The notes under the pieces are model-generated. The model saw nothing but the letters and a program-made list of their open reading frames with translations, did no database searches and had not been told where the DNA came from. Shown here piece by piece: positions 1 through 7,310 of a stretch of 12,112 nucleotides of DNA. This stretch comes from an uncultured Erysipelotrichaceae bacterium (GTDB lineage: Bacteria; Bacillota_I; Bacilli_A; Erysipelotrichales; Erysipelotrichaceae), in NCBI GenBank assembly GCA_900319505.1, contig ONOV01000027.1:1-12112 (forward strand), in the 5' to 3' direction. The position numbers and the translations under genes were made by a program. How positions within the stretch are numbered: the stretch's first letter is position 1; each line of letters begins with the position of its first letter.

Positions 1-81
1 CAGTATGGCAGCGTGTACCGCACCAGTGATGGAACGGTTACTGTCTACTGCTATCAGAATGCGTTTACCGTAGAGCAGTAA
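1..81 (+). CDS. 3' end of an unidentified gene
   Basis: Frame 1 is open from the first base to a TAA at 79-81 and gives 26 residues, ending in AFTVEQ. The segment is rich in Thr, Val and Tyr, alternates like β-strands and contains a DGTVTV turn, which would suit the end of an extracellular or β-rich protein. No family can be recognised from so little. It lies on the same strand as the reductase gene but is separated from it by 75 bases that carry a separate promoter, so the two are probably transcribed separately. An intact reading frame ending cleanly before a promoter is the only evidence that it is coding. Confidence 0.5.
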   Translation, partial: QYGSVYRTSDGTVTVYCYQNAFTVEQ

Positions 82-83
82 TA

Positions 84-112
84 TAGAAAAAGTACAGGTT
101 TCATGATATATT
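84..112 (+). promoter_or_regulatory. σA-type promoter of the flavin reductase gene
   Basis: A -35-like TAGAAA (84-89) is followed after 17 bases by an extended -10, TGATATATT (TG at 104-105, hexamer TATATT 107-112). The predicted start near 119 gives a leader of about 38 bases that contains a strong Shine-Dalgarno GGGGAGGA (143-150), 6 bases before the ATG. The T-run at 111-118 could also act as a weak terminator tail for the upstream gene, since ATATA at 81-85 can pair with TATAT at 107-111. The promoter reading is preferred. Confidence 0.5.
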
Positions 113-156
113 TTTTTTCGCAGATCAATTGTTTCTGAAACTGGGGAGGAAATGAA

Positions 157-2061
157 ATGAAAAATCTGAACTTCAAGGTCGGAACAGTCGGTTTATTTGC
201 CGCTGCTCTGATCCTTGGCTGTCTGCCGGCATGTTCCGCAAACAAGTCTGTCAGCGGAACCTATACAGGTACAGCCAAAGGCAATGGCGGTGATGTCACC
301 GTCACAATTACCCTGAAAGATTCTGTGATTACAGATGTACAGGCGGAAGGCAAGCAGGAAACACCGGGCATCGGCTCCAAAGCGATTGACAAGATGCCGG
401 GTGAAATGGCGGATGGCAATACCATCAATGTGGATGGCGTATCCGGCGCAACCATTACCAGCAATGCCATCAAGGAAGCTGCTGCAAATGCGCTGACAAG
501 TGCGGGTCTGGATCCCAAGAATTATCAGACGGTCGCAACAGCGGCTGCGGCCAAGGATGAAGAACTTGACACGGATGTGGTTGTTGTAGGTGCCGGCGGT
601 GCCGGTATGACCGCAGCTATTACCGCTGCTGCAGACGACAAGGATGTTGTGATTCTTGAATCACAGGATGCGGCCGGCGGCAACTCCGTACGTGCTACCG
701 GCGGCATGAACGCTGCTCATACGCCGTATCAGGATGAAAACACATTCGATGAAGCAGCCGGTGTGGAAAAGACCCTGCAGGCGGCGAAGGATTCCTACAG
801 CGACAACAAGACCATTACTGATCTTGCGGCTGCCGTACAGCAGCAGTGGGATGCCTACCAGGCAAGTCCGAGCGGCTACTTTGATTCCGTTGAACTTATG
901 GAACTTGATACCATGATCGGCGGCAAGGGCATCAATGATCCGGAACTGGTCAGGACACTGGCCGAGAACAGTGCCGACGGCATTGAATGGCTCAGCAGCA
1001 TCGGAGCTGATCTCAAGAGCGTAGGTCAGTTCGGCGGCGCTTCCGTCAAGCGTATTCACAGACCGGTCAATGATCAGGGCCAGACGGTTGCGGTCGGTGC
1101 CTATGTCGTACCGATTCTGGAACAGAACTGTGAAAAGCTCGGCATCAACATTATCTACAATGCGACGGCGGATAAGATTCTGATGAAAGACGGCAAAGCT
1201 TCAGGTGTACATGCGACCGGCAAGGACGGCAATGATATTACTGTCAATGCCAAGGCGGTTGTACTGGCTACCGGCGGTTTCGGTGCCAATAACGACATGG
1301 TCAAGGAACAGAATCCTGATCTGGACGGCTACATCACAACCAATGCGGCGGGTGCCCAGGGCCAGGGTATTGTCATGGCTACGGCAGATGATGTCGGTGC
1401 GGCAACCGTTGATATGAAGCAGATTCAGCTTCATCCGACGGTACACGTGGATGATGACGGCAATGCCCATCTGATTACCGAAGGTCTCAGAGGCGATGGT
1501 GCCATTCTGGTCAACCAGGAAGGCGAGCGCTTCATTGATGAAGTCGGCACACGTGATGTTGTTTCCGCTGCTGAAAACAAGCAGACCGGCGGCTATGCAT
1601 GGCTGATCATCGACCAGCCTATGGTGGACGCATCGGCAGTCATTCAGGGCTACATTGATTCCGGCTACACCAAGACCGGCAAGACGATTGAAGAGCTTGC
1701 CAAGGCAATTGATACCGATCCGGATACCCTGGCCAAGACCATGGATACCTGGAACAAGGATGTGGATGCCCAGAGTGATCCGGACTTCAACCGTACTTCC
1801 TTTGTCAAGAAACTCGATACTGCTCCTTACTATGCCATCAAGGTACAGCCTGGTGTTCACCATACCATGGGCGGCCTGAAGATCGACAGCAGTGCCGAAG
1901 TGCTCAATGACAGCGGCAAGGCCATCGATGGACTGTTTGCCGCAGGTGAAGTCACCGGCGGCGTACATGGTGCCAACCGTCTGGGCGGCAATGCCGTAGC
2001 AGATTTCATTGTCTACGGCCGTATTGCCGGGGCAAGCGCCAGCGCTTACGCAGGCAGATAA
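157..2061 (+). CDS. Secreted FMN-binding flavoprotein reductase (fumarate reductase/flavocytochrome c type), lipoprotein
   Basis: The 634-residue protein starts with a lipoprotein signal peptide (hydrophobic residues 8-22, lipobox LPAC with Cys26), so it should be anchored outside the membrane. Residues 33-113 form an FMN-binding domain with the DGVSGAT motif. Thr99 is the expected site of covalent FMN attachment by an ApbE-type flavin transferase. Residues about 138-634 form an FAD-dependent reductase domain with GAGGAG (145-150), Glu168 and AAGEVTGG (595-602). The residues used for fumarate reduction in Shewanella Fcc3 appear conserved: His426 (QLHPT), Thr441-Glu442, the proton-donor Arg466 (TRD), the HHT pair 568-570 and Arg608. 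As I recall, urocanate reductase has Tyr and Asp at the positions of His426 and Glu442, so fumarate or a similar C4 enoate is the favoured acceptor. No heme motif is present; electrons probably come from a membrane flavin or quinone system encoded elsewhere. The start is fixed by the GGGGAGGA ribosome site. Class is certain, substrate is inferred. Confidence 0.93.
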   Translation: MKNLNFKVGTVGLFAAALILGCLPACSANKSVSGTYTGTAKGNGGDVTVTITLKDSVITDVQAEGKQETPGIGSKAIDKMPGEMADGNTINVDGVSGATITSNAIKEAAANALTSAGLDPKNYQTVATAAAAKDEELDTDVVVVGAGGAGMTAAITAAADDKDVVILESQDAAGGNSVRATGGMNAAHTPYQDENTFDEAAGVEKTLQAAKDSYSDNKTITDLAAAVQQQWDAYQASPSGYFDSVELMELDTMIGGKGINDPELVRTLAENSADGIEWLSSIGADLKSVGQFGGASVKRIHRPVNDQGQTVAVGAYVVPILEQNCEKLGINIIYNATADKILMKDGKASGVHATGKDGNDITVNAKAVVLATGGFGANNDMVKEQNPDLDGYITTNAAGAQGQGIVMATADDVGAATVDMKQIQLHPTVHVDDDGNAHLITEGLRGDGAILVNQEGERFIDEVGTRDVVSAAENKQTGGYAWLIIDQPMVDASAVIQGYIDSGYTKTGKTIEELAKAIDTDPDTLAKTMDTWNKDVDAQSDPDFNRTSFVKKLDTAPYYAIKVQPGVHHTMGGLKIDSSAEVLNDSGKAIDGLFAAGEVTGGVHGANRLGGNAVADFIVYGRIAGASASAYAGR

Positions 2062-2070
2062 GCTTTCTGA

Positions 2071-2104
2071 AGGGATCTGACACTGTTCAGATCCTTTTTC
2101 TTTT
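2071..2104 (+). terminator. Intrinsic terminator after the reductase gene
   Basis: A perfect 8-bp stem GGATCTGA (2073-2080)/TCAGATCC (2087-2094) with a 6-base loop is followed by TTTTTCTTTT. The stem can be extended by a G·T and A-T pairs. It lies 11 bases after the stop codon. Confidence 0.9.
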
Positions 2105-2109
2105 ATGCT

Positions 2110-2134
2110 ACAGATTGCACAATCTGTCTTTTTT
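2110..2134 (+). terminator. Second, tandem intrinsic terminator
   Basis: A 7-bp stem ACAGATT (2110-2116)/AATCTGT (2121-2127) has a GCAC loop and is followed by C then TTTTTT. It begins 6 bases after the T-tract of the first terminator and has no T-tract on the other strand, so it also acts in the + direction, as a backup. Confidence 0.75.
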
Positions 2135-2166
2135 GTCTTCATGAAGGTGCCGTTTGATTTGAAGTA

Positions 2167-2175
2167 TGGTATATT
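2167..2175 (+). promoter_or_regulatory. Extended -10 promoter of the VTT membrane protein gene
   Basis: TGGTATATT is an extended -10 (TG 2167-2168, TATATT 2170-2175). The -35 region at the right distance (GTGCCG, 2147-2152) is poor, as is common for extended -10 promoters. The predicted start near 2182 lies downstream of the in-frame ATGs at 2166 and 2178, which would leave them out of the mRNA and favour ATG 2196. Confidence 0.5.
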
Positions 2176-2195
2176 ACATGAGACTTGGGAAAGAA

Positions 2196-2939
2196 ATGAA
2201 GAAGAACAGTGAAAAAGCAAAGAAGATCGGCCTGCTGTTAGCGGCAGTGGCGATTCTGATACTGATTGTCTTTCTGATTGTGCACTTTTTCGGCGACAGC
2301 TTCGCAACGCTGTGGCAGCTGTTGAAAGACGGCAATCAGGAAGAAATGCAGGAATATCTCAACAGTCAGGATGAATTCTCAGGCTTGATCAGCGTGTTTA
2401 TCCTGACCGTCCTTCAGGTCATATCCATCTTCTTTCCAGGCATGATTATTCAGGTTGCGGCCGGGGTAATCTATGGCTGGTGGAAGGCGTTTATTGCCTG
2501 CTATCTCGGTTTTGTGACAGGAAATGTACTGGTATTCTATTTTGCCAGACGTTTTTCCAGCGTTATTTCATCCATCATGAATCTGGAAAAGAGGAAACAG
2601 AGCTGGATTACGGAAAAGATCAACAGTACCAAGCCGGGCTTTGTCTTTGCGCTTGCCTGCATGATCCCCGGCATTCCCAATGGCTTTATTCCTTATTTTG
2701 CCTCAAGAACAGACATCCGGATGTATCAGTATGCGGAAAGTGTGGCAGTATCCAGCTGGATTCAGATTCTGTCCAACTGCATCATCGGCCATTTCCTGAT
2801 CCGTGGAGAATACTTCTATATGATCATGTCGATTGTCCTGCAGATTGCGATCATCCTGCTTGCCATCTGGAAGAGGGACTGGTTCTTAGGCAAAGGCAGT
2901 ATTAAGAAAACAGATGCACAGAAAGTGGAAGAGAAGTGA
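2196..2939 (+). CDS. VTT-domain (TVP38/TMEM64, DedA-like) integral membrane protein
   Basis: The 247-residue protein has a basic N-terminus (KKNSEKAKK) and a first membrane helix at about residues 12-32. A hydrophilic stretch rich in Glu and Gln follows, then the VTT core. That core shows the family signature: FFPG, then an AG..YGWW..A segment, then small Gly-spaced helices ending in FYFARR, and later a PGIPNG re-entrant motif. The C-terminal helix is followed by a charged tail ending KVEEK. Related proteins act as lipid scramblases or transporters (undecaprenyl-phosphate recycling in DedA/UptA relatives), but no specific substrate can be assigned. The start at 2196 is chosen because the predicted transcript begins near 2182 and a weak GGGAAAG precedes this ATG. 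Starts at 2166 or 2178 would add 10 or 6 residues. It appears monocistronic, flanked by terminators. Confidence 0.88.
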   Translation: MKKNSEKAKKIGLLLAAVAILILIVFLIVHFFGDSFATLWQLLKDGNQEEMQEYLNSQDEFSGLISVFILTVLQVISIFFPGMIIQVAAGVIYGWWKAFIACYLGFVTGNVLVFYFARRFSSVISSIMNLEKRKQSWITEKINSTKPGFVFALACMIPGIPNGFIPYFASRTDIRMYQYAESVAVSSWIQILSNCIIGHFLIRGEYFYMIMSIVLQIAIILLAIWKRDWFLGKGSIKKTDAQKVEEK

Positions 2940-2957
2940 GAAATCATTTCTCTTTTT
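2938..2957 (+). terminator. Short intrinsic terminator overlapping the VTT stop codon
   Basis: The stem GAGAAA (2938-2943)/TTTCTC (2947-2952) has a 3-base TCA loop and is followed by TTTTT. The stem is short and A/T-rich, so efficiency may be partial. An alternative pairing AGAGAA/TTCTCT uses sequence inside the end of the gene. Confidence 0.5.
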
Positions 2958-2966
2958 GCGTTGGAA

Positions 2967-2975
2967 TGGTAAAAT
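2967..2975 (+). promoter_or_regulatory. Extended -10 promoter placed for a leaderless mRNA (small membrane peptide operon)
   Basis: TGGTAAAAT is an extended -10 (TG 2967-2968, TAAAAT 2970-2975) ending 7 bases before the ATG at 2983. No good -35 is seen at 16-18 bases. No Shine-Dalgarno precedes the ATG, so transcription probably starts at or within one base of it. Confidence 0.55.
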
Positions 2976-2982
2976 CGCGTGT

Positions 2983-3078
2983 ATGAATAACAGAAGAAAA
3001 AAGGGATTGATCCGCGATATGATCACGCTTGCCTTTCTGATTGTGATGATGATCGCGGCATATTTCATGGTGAAGTAG
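2983..3078 (+). CDS. Small single-pass membrane peptide (31 residues)
   Basis: An ATG-to-TAG frame of 31 codons encodes a basic N-terminus (MNNRRKKGLIRD) followed by an uninterrupted hydrophobic segment of about 16 residues and a final Met-Val-Lys. This is the layout of a one-helix membrane peptide with its N-terminus inside under the positive-inside rule. It is too short for standard gene callers. Support comes from the extended -10 promoter ending 7 bases before its ATG, from its place just after a terminator, and from its stop codon lying one base before the start of the M32 peptidase gene, which has only a weak ribosome site of its own. It may be a functional peptide, a leader cistron that delivers ribosomes to the peptidase gene, or both. 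I recognise no family. A type I toxin is possible but no antisense RNA promoter was identified. Confidence 0.6.
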   Translation: MNNRRKKGLIRDMITLAFLIVMMIAAYFMVK

Positions 3079-3079
3079 G

Positions 3080-4582
3080 ATGAAGGAAGAAGAACTGAAG
3101 CAGTTTGAAACATGGCAGATGCGCCTGTCTGCCTATCAGATGGCACTTGCCCTCATCGGCATTGATAAGGAAACAGTCGCACCGGAAGACGGTACGGCAT
3201 ACCGGGATGAAAGAACGGCAGTTCTGGATGGGGAATACTACCGCATCGCTTCTGATCCTGCGATCTATGCCCTGTTAAAGCGCATGAAAGAGGATGAGAC
3301 GCTGGACCATGACACAAGACGTGCGGCCGCCCTCGCCGCCCTCTATGTGAAGGATATGTCTCATACCTTATGTGTGCCGCAGGATGAATATGTGGCCTAT
3401 GGGCGTCTATTGGCGTCGGCCTATCCGATCTGGCGCAAAGCCAAGCAGCACAATGACTACGCTTCCTTTGCCCCGGTGCTCAAAGACATCATCGCCGCCA
3501 AAAAGAAGCTGTACAGCTATCGTCAGAGCTGTGAAGACATTTATGATCAGATGCTGGATGACTATGAACCGGGCATGAACCGGCGGATCTATGATGATTT
3601 CTTTGAAAAGCTGACGGAAAGACTGGTTCCTCTGATACAGAAAACTGTCAGAGCAGAACAGATTGATGACAGCTTCCTGTATCAGAACTATCCGGTGGAG
3701 GGACAGAAGGCTTTCATGAAAGATCTGCTGCAGTATGTGCAGTTTGATCCATCCTGGGGCTATCAGAATGAAACGGAACATCCTTTTACATCCTGGACAT
3801 GTGCCGGCGACTGCCGTACGACAACTAAGTATCTGCCTGATAATGTCATTTCCGCCATCCTTTCCACCGTTCATGAAACCGGCCATGCCTGGTACAGGCA
3901 TCAGATCGATCCGAAATATGACGGTACGATCCTGGCTGAAGGCGTTTCTTCCGGCATGCATGAGTCCCAGTCAAGACTCTGTGAGAACCTGCTGGGCCGG
4001 CGCAGATCCTTCTGGGAATACAATTATCCTGCCCTGCAGAAACAGTTCCCGGCTCAGCTTGGTGATGTTTCACTCGAGCGCTTTGTCAAAGGTATCAATG
4101 TAACCCGGCCCAGCCTTGTGCGTACGGAAGCGGATGAACTGACCTATCCCATGCATATAGCGGTGCGCTATGAAATGGAAAAGGGCATCTTTAACGGGTC
4201 CATTCCGGTGGAGCATCTGGAAGAAGCCTGGAATGATCTCTATGAGAAGTATCTCGGCATCCATGCCGAAACGGCAGCTGAAGGAATTCTGCAGGATGTG
4301 CACTGGGCCGATGGCGATTTCGGCTACTTTCCGACCTATGCCCTCGGCTCAGCCTATGCCAGCCAGTTCATGGCTGCCATGGAAAAACAGATTGATGTGG
4401 ATGAGGCACTGCGCAGCGGCCACTATGAAACGATCATGACCTGGCTCAGGGAACATGTCCATCACTATGGCTGTTCACTGACCAATGAGGAAATCCTGCA
4501 GAAGGCAGCCGGTGAATCATTCAATCCTGCATACTATCTGCAGTATCTGGAAGAAAAGTACAGCAGGCTGTATCAGTTATGA
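3080..4582 (+). CDS. Metallocarboxypeptidase, peptidase family M32 (carboxypeptidase Taq type)
   Basis: This is a 500-residue zinc carboxypeptidase that removes C-terminal amino acids from peptides in the cytoplasm. The active site is His265-Glu-Thr-Gly-His269 (the HExxH motif), with the third zinc ligand Glu295 in the HESQSRL motif. Other family blocks are present in the right order: HPFT, a CRTTTKY counterpart of the usual DVRITTRY, PSLVRTEADELTYPMHI, WNDLYEKYLGI, GILQDVHWADGDFGYFPTYALG. The length matches the family norm of about 500. There is no signal peptide. The start follows the stop of the 31-codon frame by one base (TAG-G-ATG), suggesting translational coupling, and the end overlaps xpt by 4 bases (ATGA). 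A role in peptide turnover and amino-acid scavenging is likely. Confidence 0.96.
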   Translation: MKEEELKQFETWQMRLSAYQMALALIGIDKETVAPEDGTAYRDERTAVLDGEYYRIASDPAIYALLKRMKEDETLDHDTRRAAALAALYVKDMSHTLCVPQDEYVAYGRLLASAYPIWRKAKQHNDYASFAPVLKDIIAAKKKLYSYRQSCEDIYDQMLDDYEPGMNRRIYDDFFEKLTERLVPLIQKTVRAEQIDDSFLYQNYPVEGQKAFMKDLLQYVQFDPSWGYQNETEHPFTSWTCAGDCRTTTKYLPDNVISAILSTVHETGHAWYRHQIDPKYDGTILAEGVSSGMHESQSRLCENLLGRRRSFWEYNYPALQKQFPAQLGDVSLERFVKGINVTRPSLVRTEADELTYPMHIAVRYEMEKGIFNGSIPVEHLEEAWNDLYEKYLGIHAETAAEGILQDVHWADGDFGYFPTYALGSAYASQFMAAMEKQIDVDEALRSGHYETIMTWLREHVHHYGCSLTNEEILQKAAGESFNPAYYLQYLEEKYSRLYQL

Positions 4583-5175
4583 AAGAGCTGGAAGACAGAA
4601 TCCGCAGGGATGGCAGAGTGCTGGCGGGCGGCATTCTCAAGGTGGATGATTTTCTCAATGTCCGCATTGATCCGGTTCTGATGGATCACATCGGTAAGGA
4701 ATTTGCCCGTCTGTTTGAAAAGGACAAGGTCACGATGGTGCTGACCATTGAAGCTTCCGGCATTGCCCCGGCTTACAGCACGGCTCTGGCACTTGATGTG
4801 CCGCTGGTATTTGCCAAAAAGGCAAGAAGCGCCAATCTTGGCCAGGGAGATGTGTATTCAGCCCGGGTCAGATCGTTCACCTATGGCCGGGACTACGATA
4901 TTCTGGTGCCTTCCCGGTTCATCACATCGGCTGATCGTGTGCTGATCATCGATGATTTTCTGGCCAATGGCTTTGCGGCAAGAGGCCTGAATGAAATCAT
5001 TCATGAAGCAGGGGCAGAGACAGCCGGGGTCGGTGTCTGTATTGCCAAGTGCTTCCAGCCCGGTATGAAATTGCTGGAAGAAGAATGCCTGCATGTGGAA
5101 GCTCTGGCGGCAATTGAAGCCATGGATGAAAACGGTATTGTTTTTCGTGAGATGAAATCAGGTGAAGAAAAATGA
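4579..5175 (+). CDS. xpt: Xanthine phosphoribosyltransferase
   Basis: The enzyme converts xanthine and PRPP to XMP for purine salvage. The 198-residue protein aligns by eye along its whole length with Bacillus Xpt (about 194 residues): LKVD.FLN..IDP.LM near the N-terminus, TIEASGIAPA, VPLVFAKKARS, the PRPP-binding VLIIDDFLANG (residues about 121-131) and a CFQPG segment near the C-terminus. In many Firmicutes xpt is led by a guanine riboswitch and paired with a xanthine permease. Here it is internal to an operon, overlaps the peptidase gene by ATGA and has neither. Its expression must therefore follow the upstream promoter. It also overlaps the next gene by ATGA. Confidence 0.95.
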   Translation: MKELEDRIRRDGRVLAGGILKVDDFLNVRIDPVLMDHIGKEFARLFEKDKVTMVLTIEASGIAPAYSTALALDVPLVFAKKARSANLGQGDVYSARVRSFTYGRDYDILVPSRFITSADRVLIIDDFLANGFAARGLNEIIHEAGAETAGVGVCIAKCFQPGMKLLEEECLHVEALAAIEAMDENGIVFREMKSGEEK

Positions 5176-5642
5176 GTGAAGAAAGTGTACGTGCACAGCT
5201 GAAAGAGTATGGCTTTGAAGACCGGATTGTCGATATGACGGACAGTCTGGCAACGGTGGCGCTGGCAGCGGAAGCACTGGGCATTGAAGAGGATGAAATC
5301 GCCAAGACACTTGCCTTTATGGTAGAGGAAAAGCCGGTGCTTGTGGTGATGGCAGGCAGAGCCAGAGTCAACAACCATAAGTTCCGTGAAACCTTCCATG
5401 TCAAGGCAAAGATGATGAACGGCCGGCAGCTGATGGATCTGGTCGGTCATCCGGCCGGCGGTGTCACCCCGTTTGGGGTCAAAGAGGGAGTAGAGATCTA
5501 TCTTGATGAGACATTAAAGCGCCATCCGGTATTCTATCCTTCCGCCGGCAGTACGGACAGTGCCGTACGGGTGAGCGTGGAAGAGATGGAAAAAATCACG
5601 CATCCGGTTAAGTGGGTAGATGTTGCCGTCGAAAACGAGTAG
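5172..5642 (+). CDS. YbaK/EbsC (ProX-like) aminoacyl-tRNA deacylase
   Basis: The 156-residue protein belongs to the YbaK/ProRS INS-domain superfamily, which hydrolyses mischarged tRNAs such as Cys- or Ala-tRNA(Pro) in trans. Visible landmarks are the conserved lysine Lys45 in EIAKTLAF (matching the catalytic Lys of YbaK), a strand-rich VLVVMAGRARVNN segment, and the GHPAGGVTPFG motif that forms the substrate pocket. The last third contains a YPSAGS segment and the usual hydrophobic strands. The gene overlaps xpt by ATGA and has a reasonable ribosome site, AGGTGA, 6 bases before its ATG. Which mischarged tRNA it edits cannot be read from the sequence. Confidence 0.9.
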   Translation: MSEESVRAQLKEYGFEDRIVDMTDSLATVALAAEALGIEEDEIAKTLAFMVEEKPVLVVMAGRARVNNHKFRETFHVKAKMMNGRQLMDLVGHPAGGVTPFGVKEGVEIYLDETLKRHPVFYPSAGSTDSAVRVSVEEMEKITHPVKWVDVAVENE

Positions 5643-5648
5643 AATAAT
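5640..5648 (+). promoter_or_regulatory. Possible -10 element immediately upstream of the flippase gene
   Basis: Overlapping hexamers TAGAAT (5640-5645, containing the stop of the preceding gene) and AATAAT (5643-5648) lie 9 and 6 bases before the ATG at 5655. No Shine-Dalgarno is present in the 12-base gap, which suggests a nearly leaderless internal transcript. No convincing -35 is seen (TTGCCG at 5623-5628 is too close), so this is tentative. Confidence 0.3.
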
Positions 5649-5654
5649 CCCGTT

Positions 5655-7304
5655 ATGAATAAAAACAGCAACAGTGAAGCAGTAAAAAAAAGTCTGGTAC
5701 TCAGCGGACTTGTCGGTACGGCAGGTCTTTTCATTGCCAAACTTCTGGGTCTTGTTTATTCGATACCGCTGTCAACGATCCTCGGTTCCGATGCCTATAT
5801 GAGCTACTACGGCACGGCCTATCGAATCTACAGCTATATCCTCAATATCTTTACCGCCGGCTTTCCTTTTGCCATTGCGACCATGGTGGCCAAATACACC
5901 GTACGCAATGACAACCGTGCACTGAAGAAGATCAGAGTCATCTCGCATACCCTGATGGCTTTAGTCGGGTTTCTCGGCATGGTGGTGATGTTTGCCTTTT
6001 CCTGGCTTCTGGCCAGGGTAGTGGCAGATGGCAGCGGGGTGAAGATCATGGGCACCTGCCTGCGTATTCTTTCCTTTGCCATCTTCCTTGTGCCGATTCT
6101 TTCCAGCTACAGAGGTTTCTGGCAGGGACGCAAGGAAATGGGGGAATATGCGCTTTCCCAGGTCTTTGAACAGATCTTCCGCGTCGGTTTTCTGCTGACG
6201 ATGGCGTTTCTGATTGTCTATGTGTTCCATCAGAAGCGGGTCTATGCGCTGTATACGGCCGTCATGTCAACGTCCATTGCGGCACTGGCCGGCATTATCC
6301 AGATCGCTTACTTCGATAAGAAAAACTATGGCGAAATCGTGGAAGGGGCAAAGAACCAGACAGCCGCAACCCGTTCCAAGCGGAAGCTCTTTCAGGAATT
6401 CATTTCCCTGGCACTGCCGTATCTTGGCGTTGCCGTACTTGGCTACAGTGATGATATCTACAACTCCATTCTGCTGCCGGCCAGCCTGAAGCTTGCCGGC
6501 TATTCCGGCAAAGACCAGGCCGTCATTCTATCGGCCACCAACTATGTCGGTACCAAGATCACTGCCATCCCGATGATTCTTTCCCCGGGCTTTGCGGCAG
6601 CTCTGATCCCGCACATCACCTCCGCCCGCACGGAAGGCGATGTCCGCAAGATTGAACACAATGTACTGGACTGCATCAACATCATCCTGTACATCGGCCT
6701 GCCGGTATCCTTCTGCATCTATCTCTATGCCAGGGATATCTACCATATTCTCTTCTATACATCCAACCTTACCCTTGCCTCGAACTGTCTGAAATGGATG
6801 GCCATTGAAGGCATCATGCAGACACTGATGCCGGTTGTCACCAATATCATGATGGCTCTAGGCATGAAGAAGGAAACACTGCAGAATCTGGTAGCCTATG
6901 TTGTGATCAAGGGTGTTTCTCTGATCGTATTCATCATGCTTTTAGGCTATCCCGGCATTGCCTTATCCAGTGTGCCCGGGGTGCTTTACATTGTGATCCG
7001 CAGCTTCCATCAGATGCAGAAGCAGTATGACATTCATTTCCAGAAGGTTATTGAAGTACTGGTGAAGTGTCTGATCGGTCTTGTCCTGATGCTTGGGGTG
7101 TGCTTTGTCTTGAGAAAGATCGGCATTGACGGCACCCAGGGCAGAAAGATCATTGCCTTAGGCAAAGTGTTCATCAATATTGTGATGACGCTGGGTGCCT
7201 ATCTGGCGCTGACTTCCGCCTTCAGACTGCCGCAGGCCGTCTTCCATACCGACATCATCAGCGCACTGAAGCGCCGTATGCATAAAAACAGGGAAACAGC
7301 CTGA
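5655..7304 (+). CDS. SpoVB/YtgP (MurJ)-type lipid-linked polysaccharide flippase, MOP superfamily
   Basis: The 549-residue polytopic membrane protein has hydrophobic segments spread over its whole length, consistent with about 14 helices, starting at residues 14-36. Family landmarks include the first-helix pattern LGLVYSIPLSTILG, GFPFAIATMVAKY (about residues 67-79), SYRGFWQGRKEM followed by SQVFEQIFRV, and a GYPGIALSS segment late in the protein. These match the Bacillus YtgP/SpoVB branch rather than Wzx or MATE drug exporters. YtgP is a lipid II flippase in B. subtilis (MurJ), but several paralogues usually exist, so the substrate is uncertain. The basic tail KRRMHKNRE should be cytoplasmic. 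The gene follows the deacylase gene by 12 bases with no terminator and no Shine-Dalgarno; read-through from the upstream operon is likely, perhaps with its own promoter. Confidence 0.9.
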   Translation: MNKNSNSEAVKKSLVLSGLVGTAGLFIAKLLGLVYSIPLSTILGSDAYMSYYGTAYRIYSYILNIFTAGFPFAIATMVAKYTVRNDNRALKKIRVISHTLMALVGFLGMVVMFAFSWLLARVVADGSGVKIMGTCLRILSFAIFLVPILSSYRGFWQGRKEMGEYALSQVFEQIFRVGFLLTMAFLIVYVFHQKRVYALYTAVMSTSIAALAGIIQIAYFDKKNYGEIVEGAKNQTAATRSKRKLFQEFISLALPYLGVAVLGYSDDIYNSILLPASLKLAGYSGKDQAVILSATNYVGTKITAIPMILSPGFAAALIPHITSARTEGDVRKIEHNVLDCINIILYIGLPVSFCIYLYARDIYHILFYTSNLTLASNCLKWMAIEGIMQTLMPVVTNIMMALGMKKETLQNLVAYVVIKGVSLIVFIMLLGYPGIALSSVPGVLYIVIRSFHQMQKQYDIHFQKVIEVLVKCLIGLVLMLGVCFVLRKIGIDGTQGRKIIALGKVFINIVMTLGAYLALTSAFRLPQAVFHTDIISALKRRMHKNRETA

Positions 7305-7310
7305 ACTGAC

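Noticed and set aside
82..156. Riboswitch or leader structure before the reductase gene
   Set aside because: The gap is only 75 bases and holds a promoter and Shine-Dalgarno. No conserved riboswitch core could be seen.
1201..2307. Long minus-strand open frame (368 codons) opposite the reductase gene
   Set aside because: It is a shadow of the strong + strand gene and spans its two terminators. It has no family motif, no ribosome site and no plausible promoter.
2983..3078. Type I toxin-antitoxin interpretation of the 31-residue peptide
   Set aside because: The peptide shape would fit a toxin, but no antisense RNA promoter or terminator was identified, and tight linkage to the peptidase start favours an operon-leading gene.
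3407..3961. Minus-strand frame of 184 codons within the M32 gene
   Set aside because: It is antisense to conserved M32 coding sequence, with no independent signal for translation.
4560..4600. Guanine riboswitch for xpt
   Set aside because: The gene begins inside the stop codon of the preceding gene, so there is no untranslated space for an aptamer.
4997..5450. Overlapping minus-strand frames opposite the xpt/YbaK junction
   Set aside because: Both overlap two well-identified enzymes with ATGA coupling; the frames have no motif or promoter.
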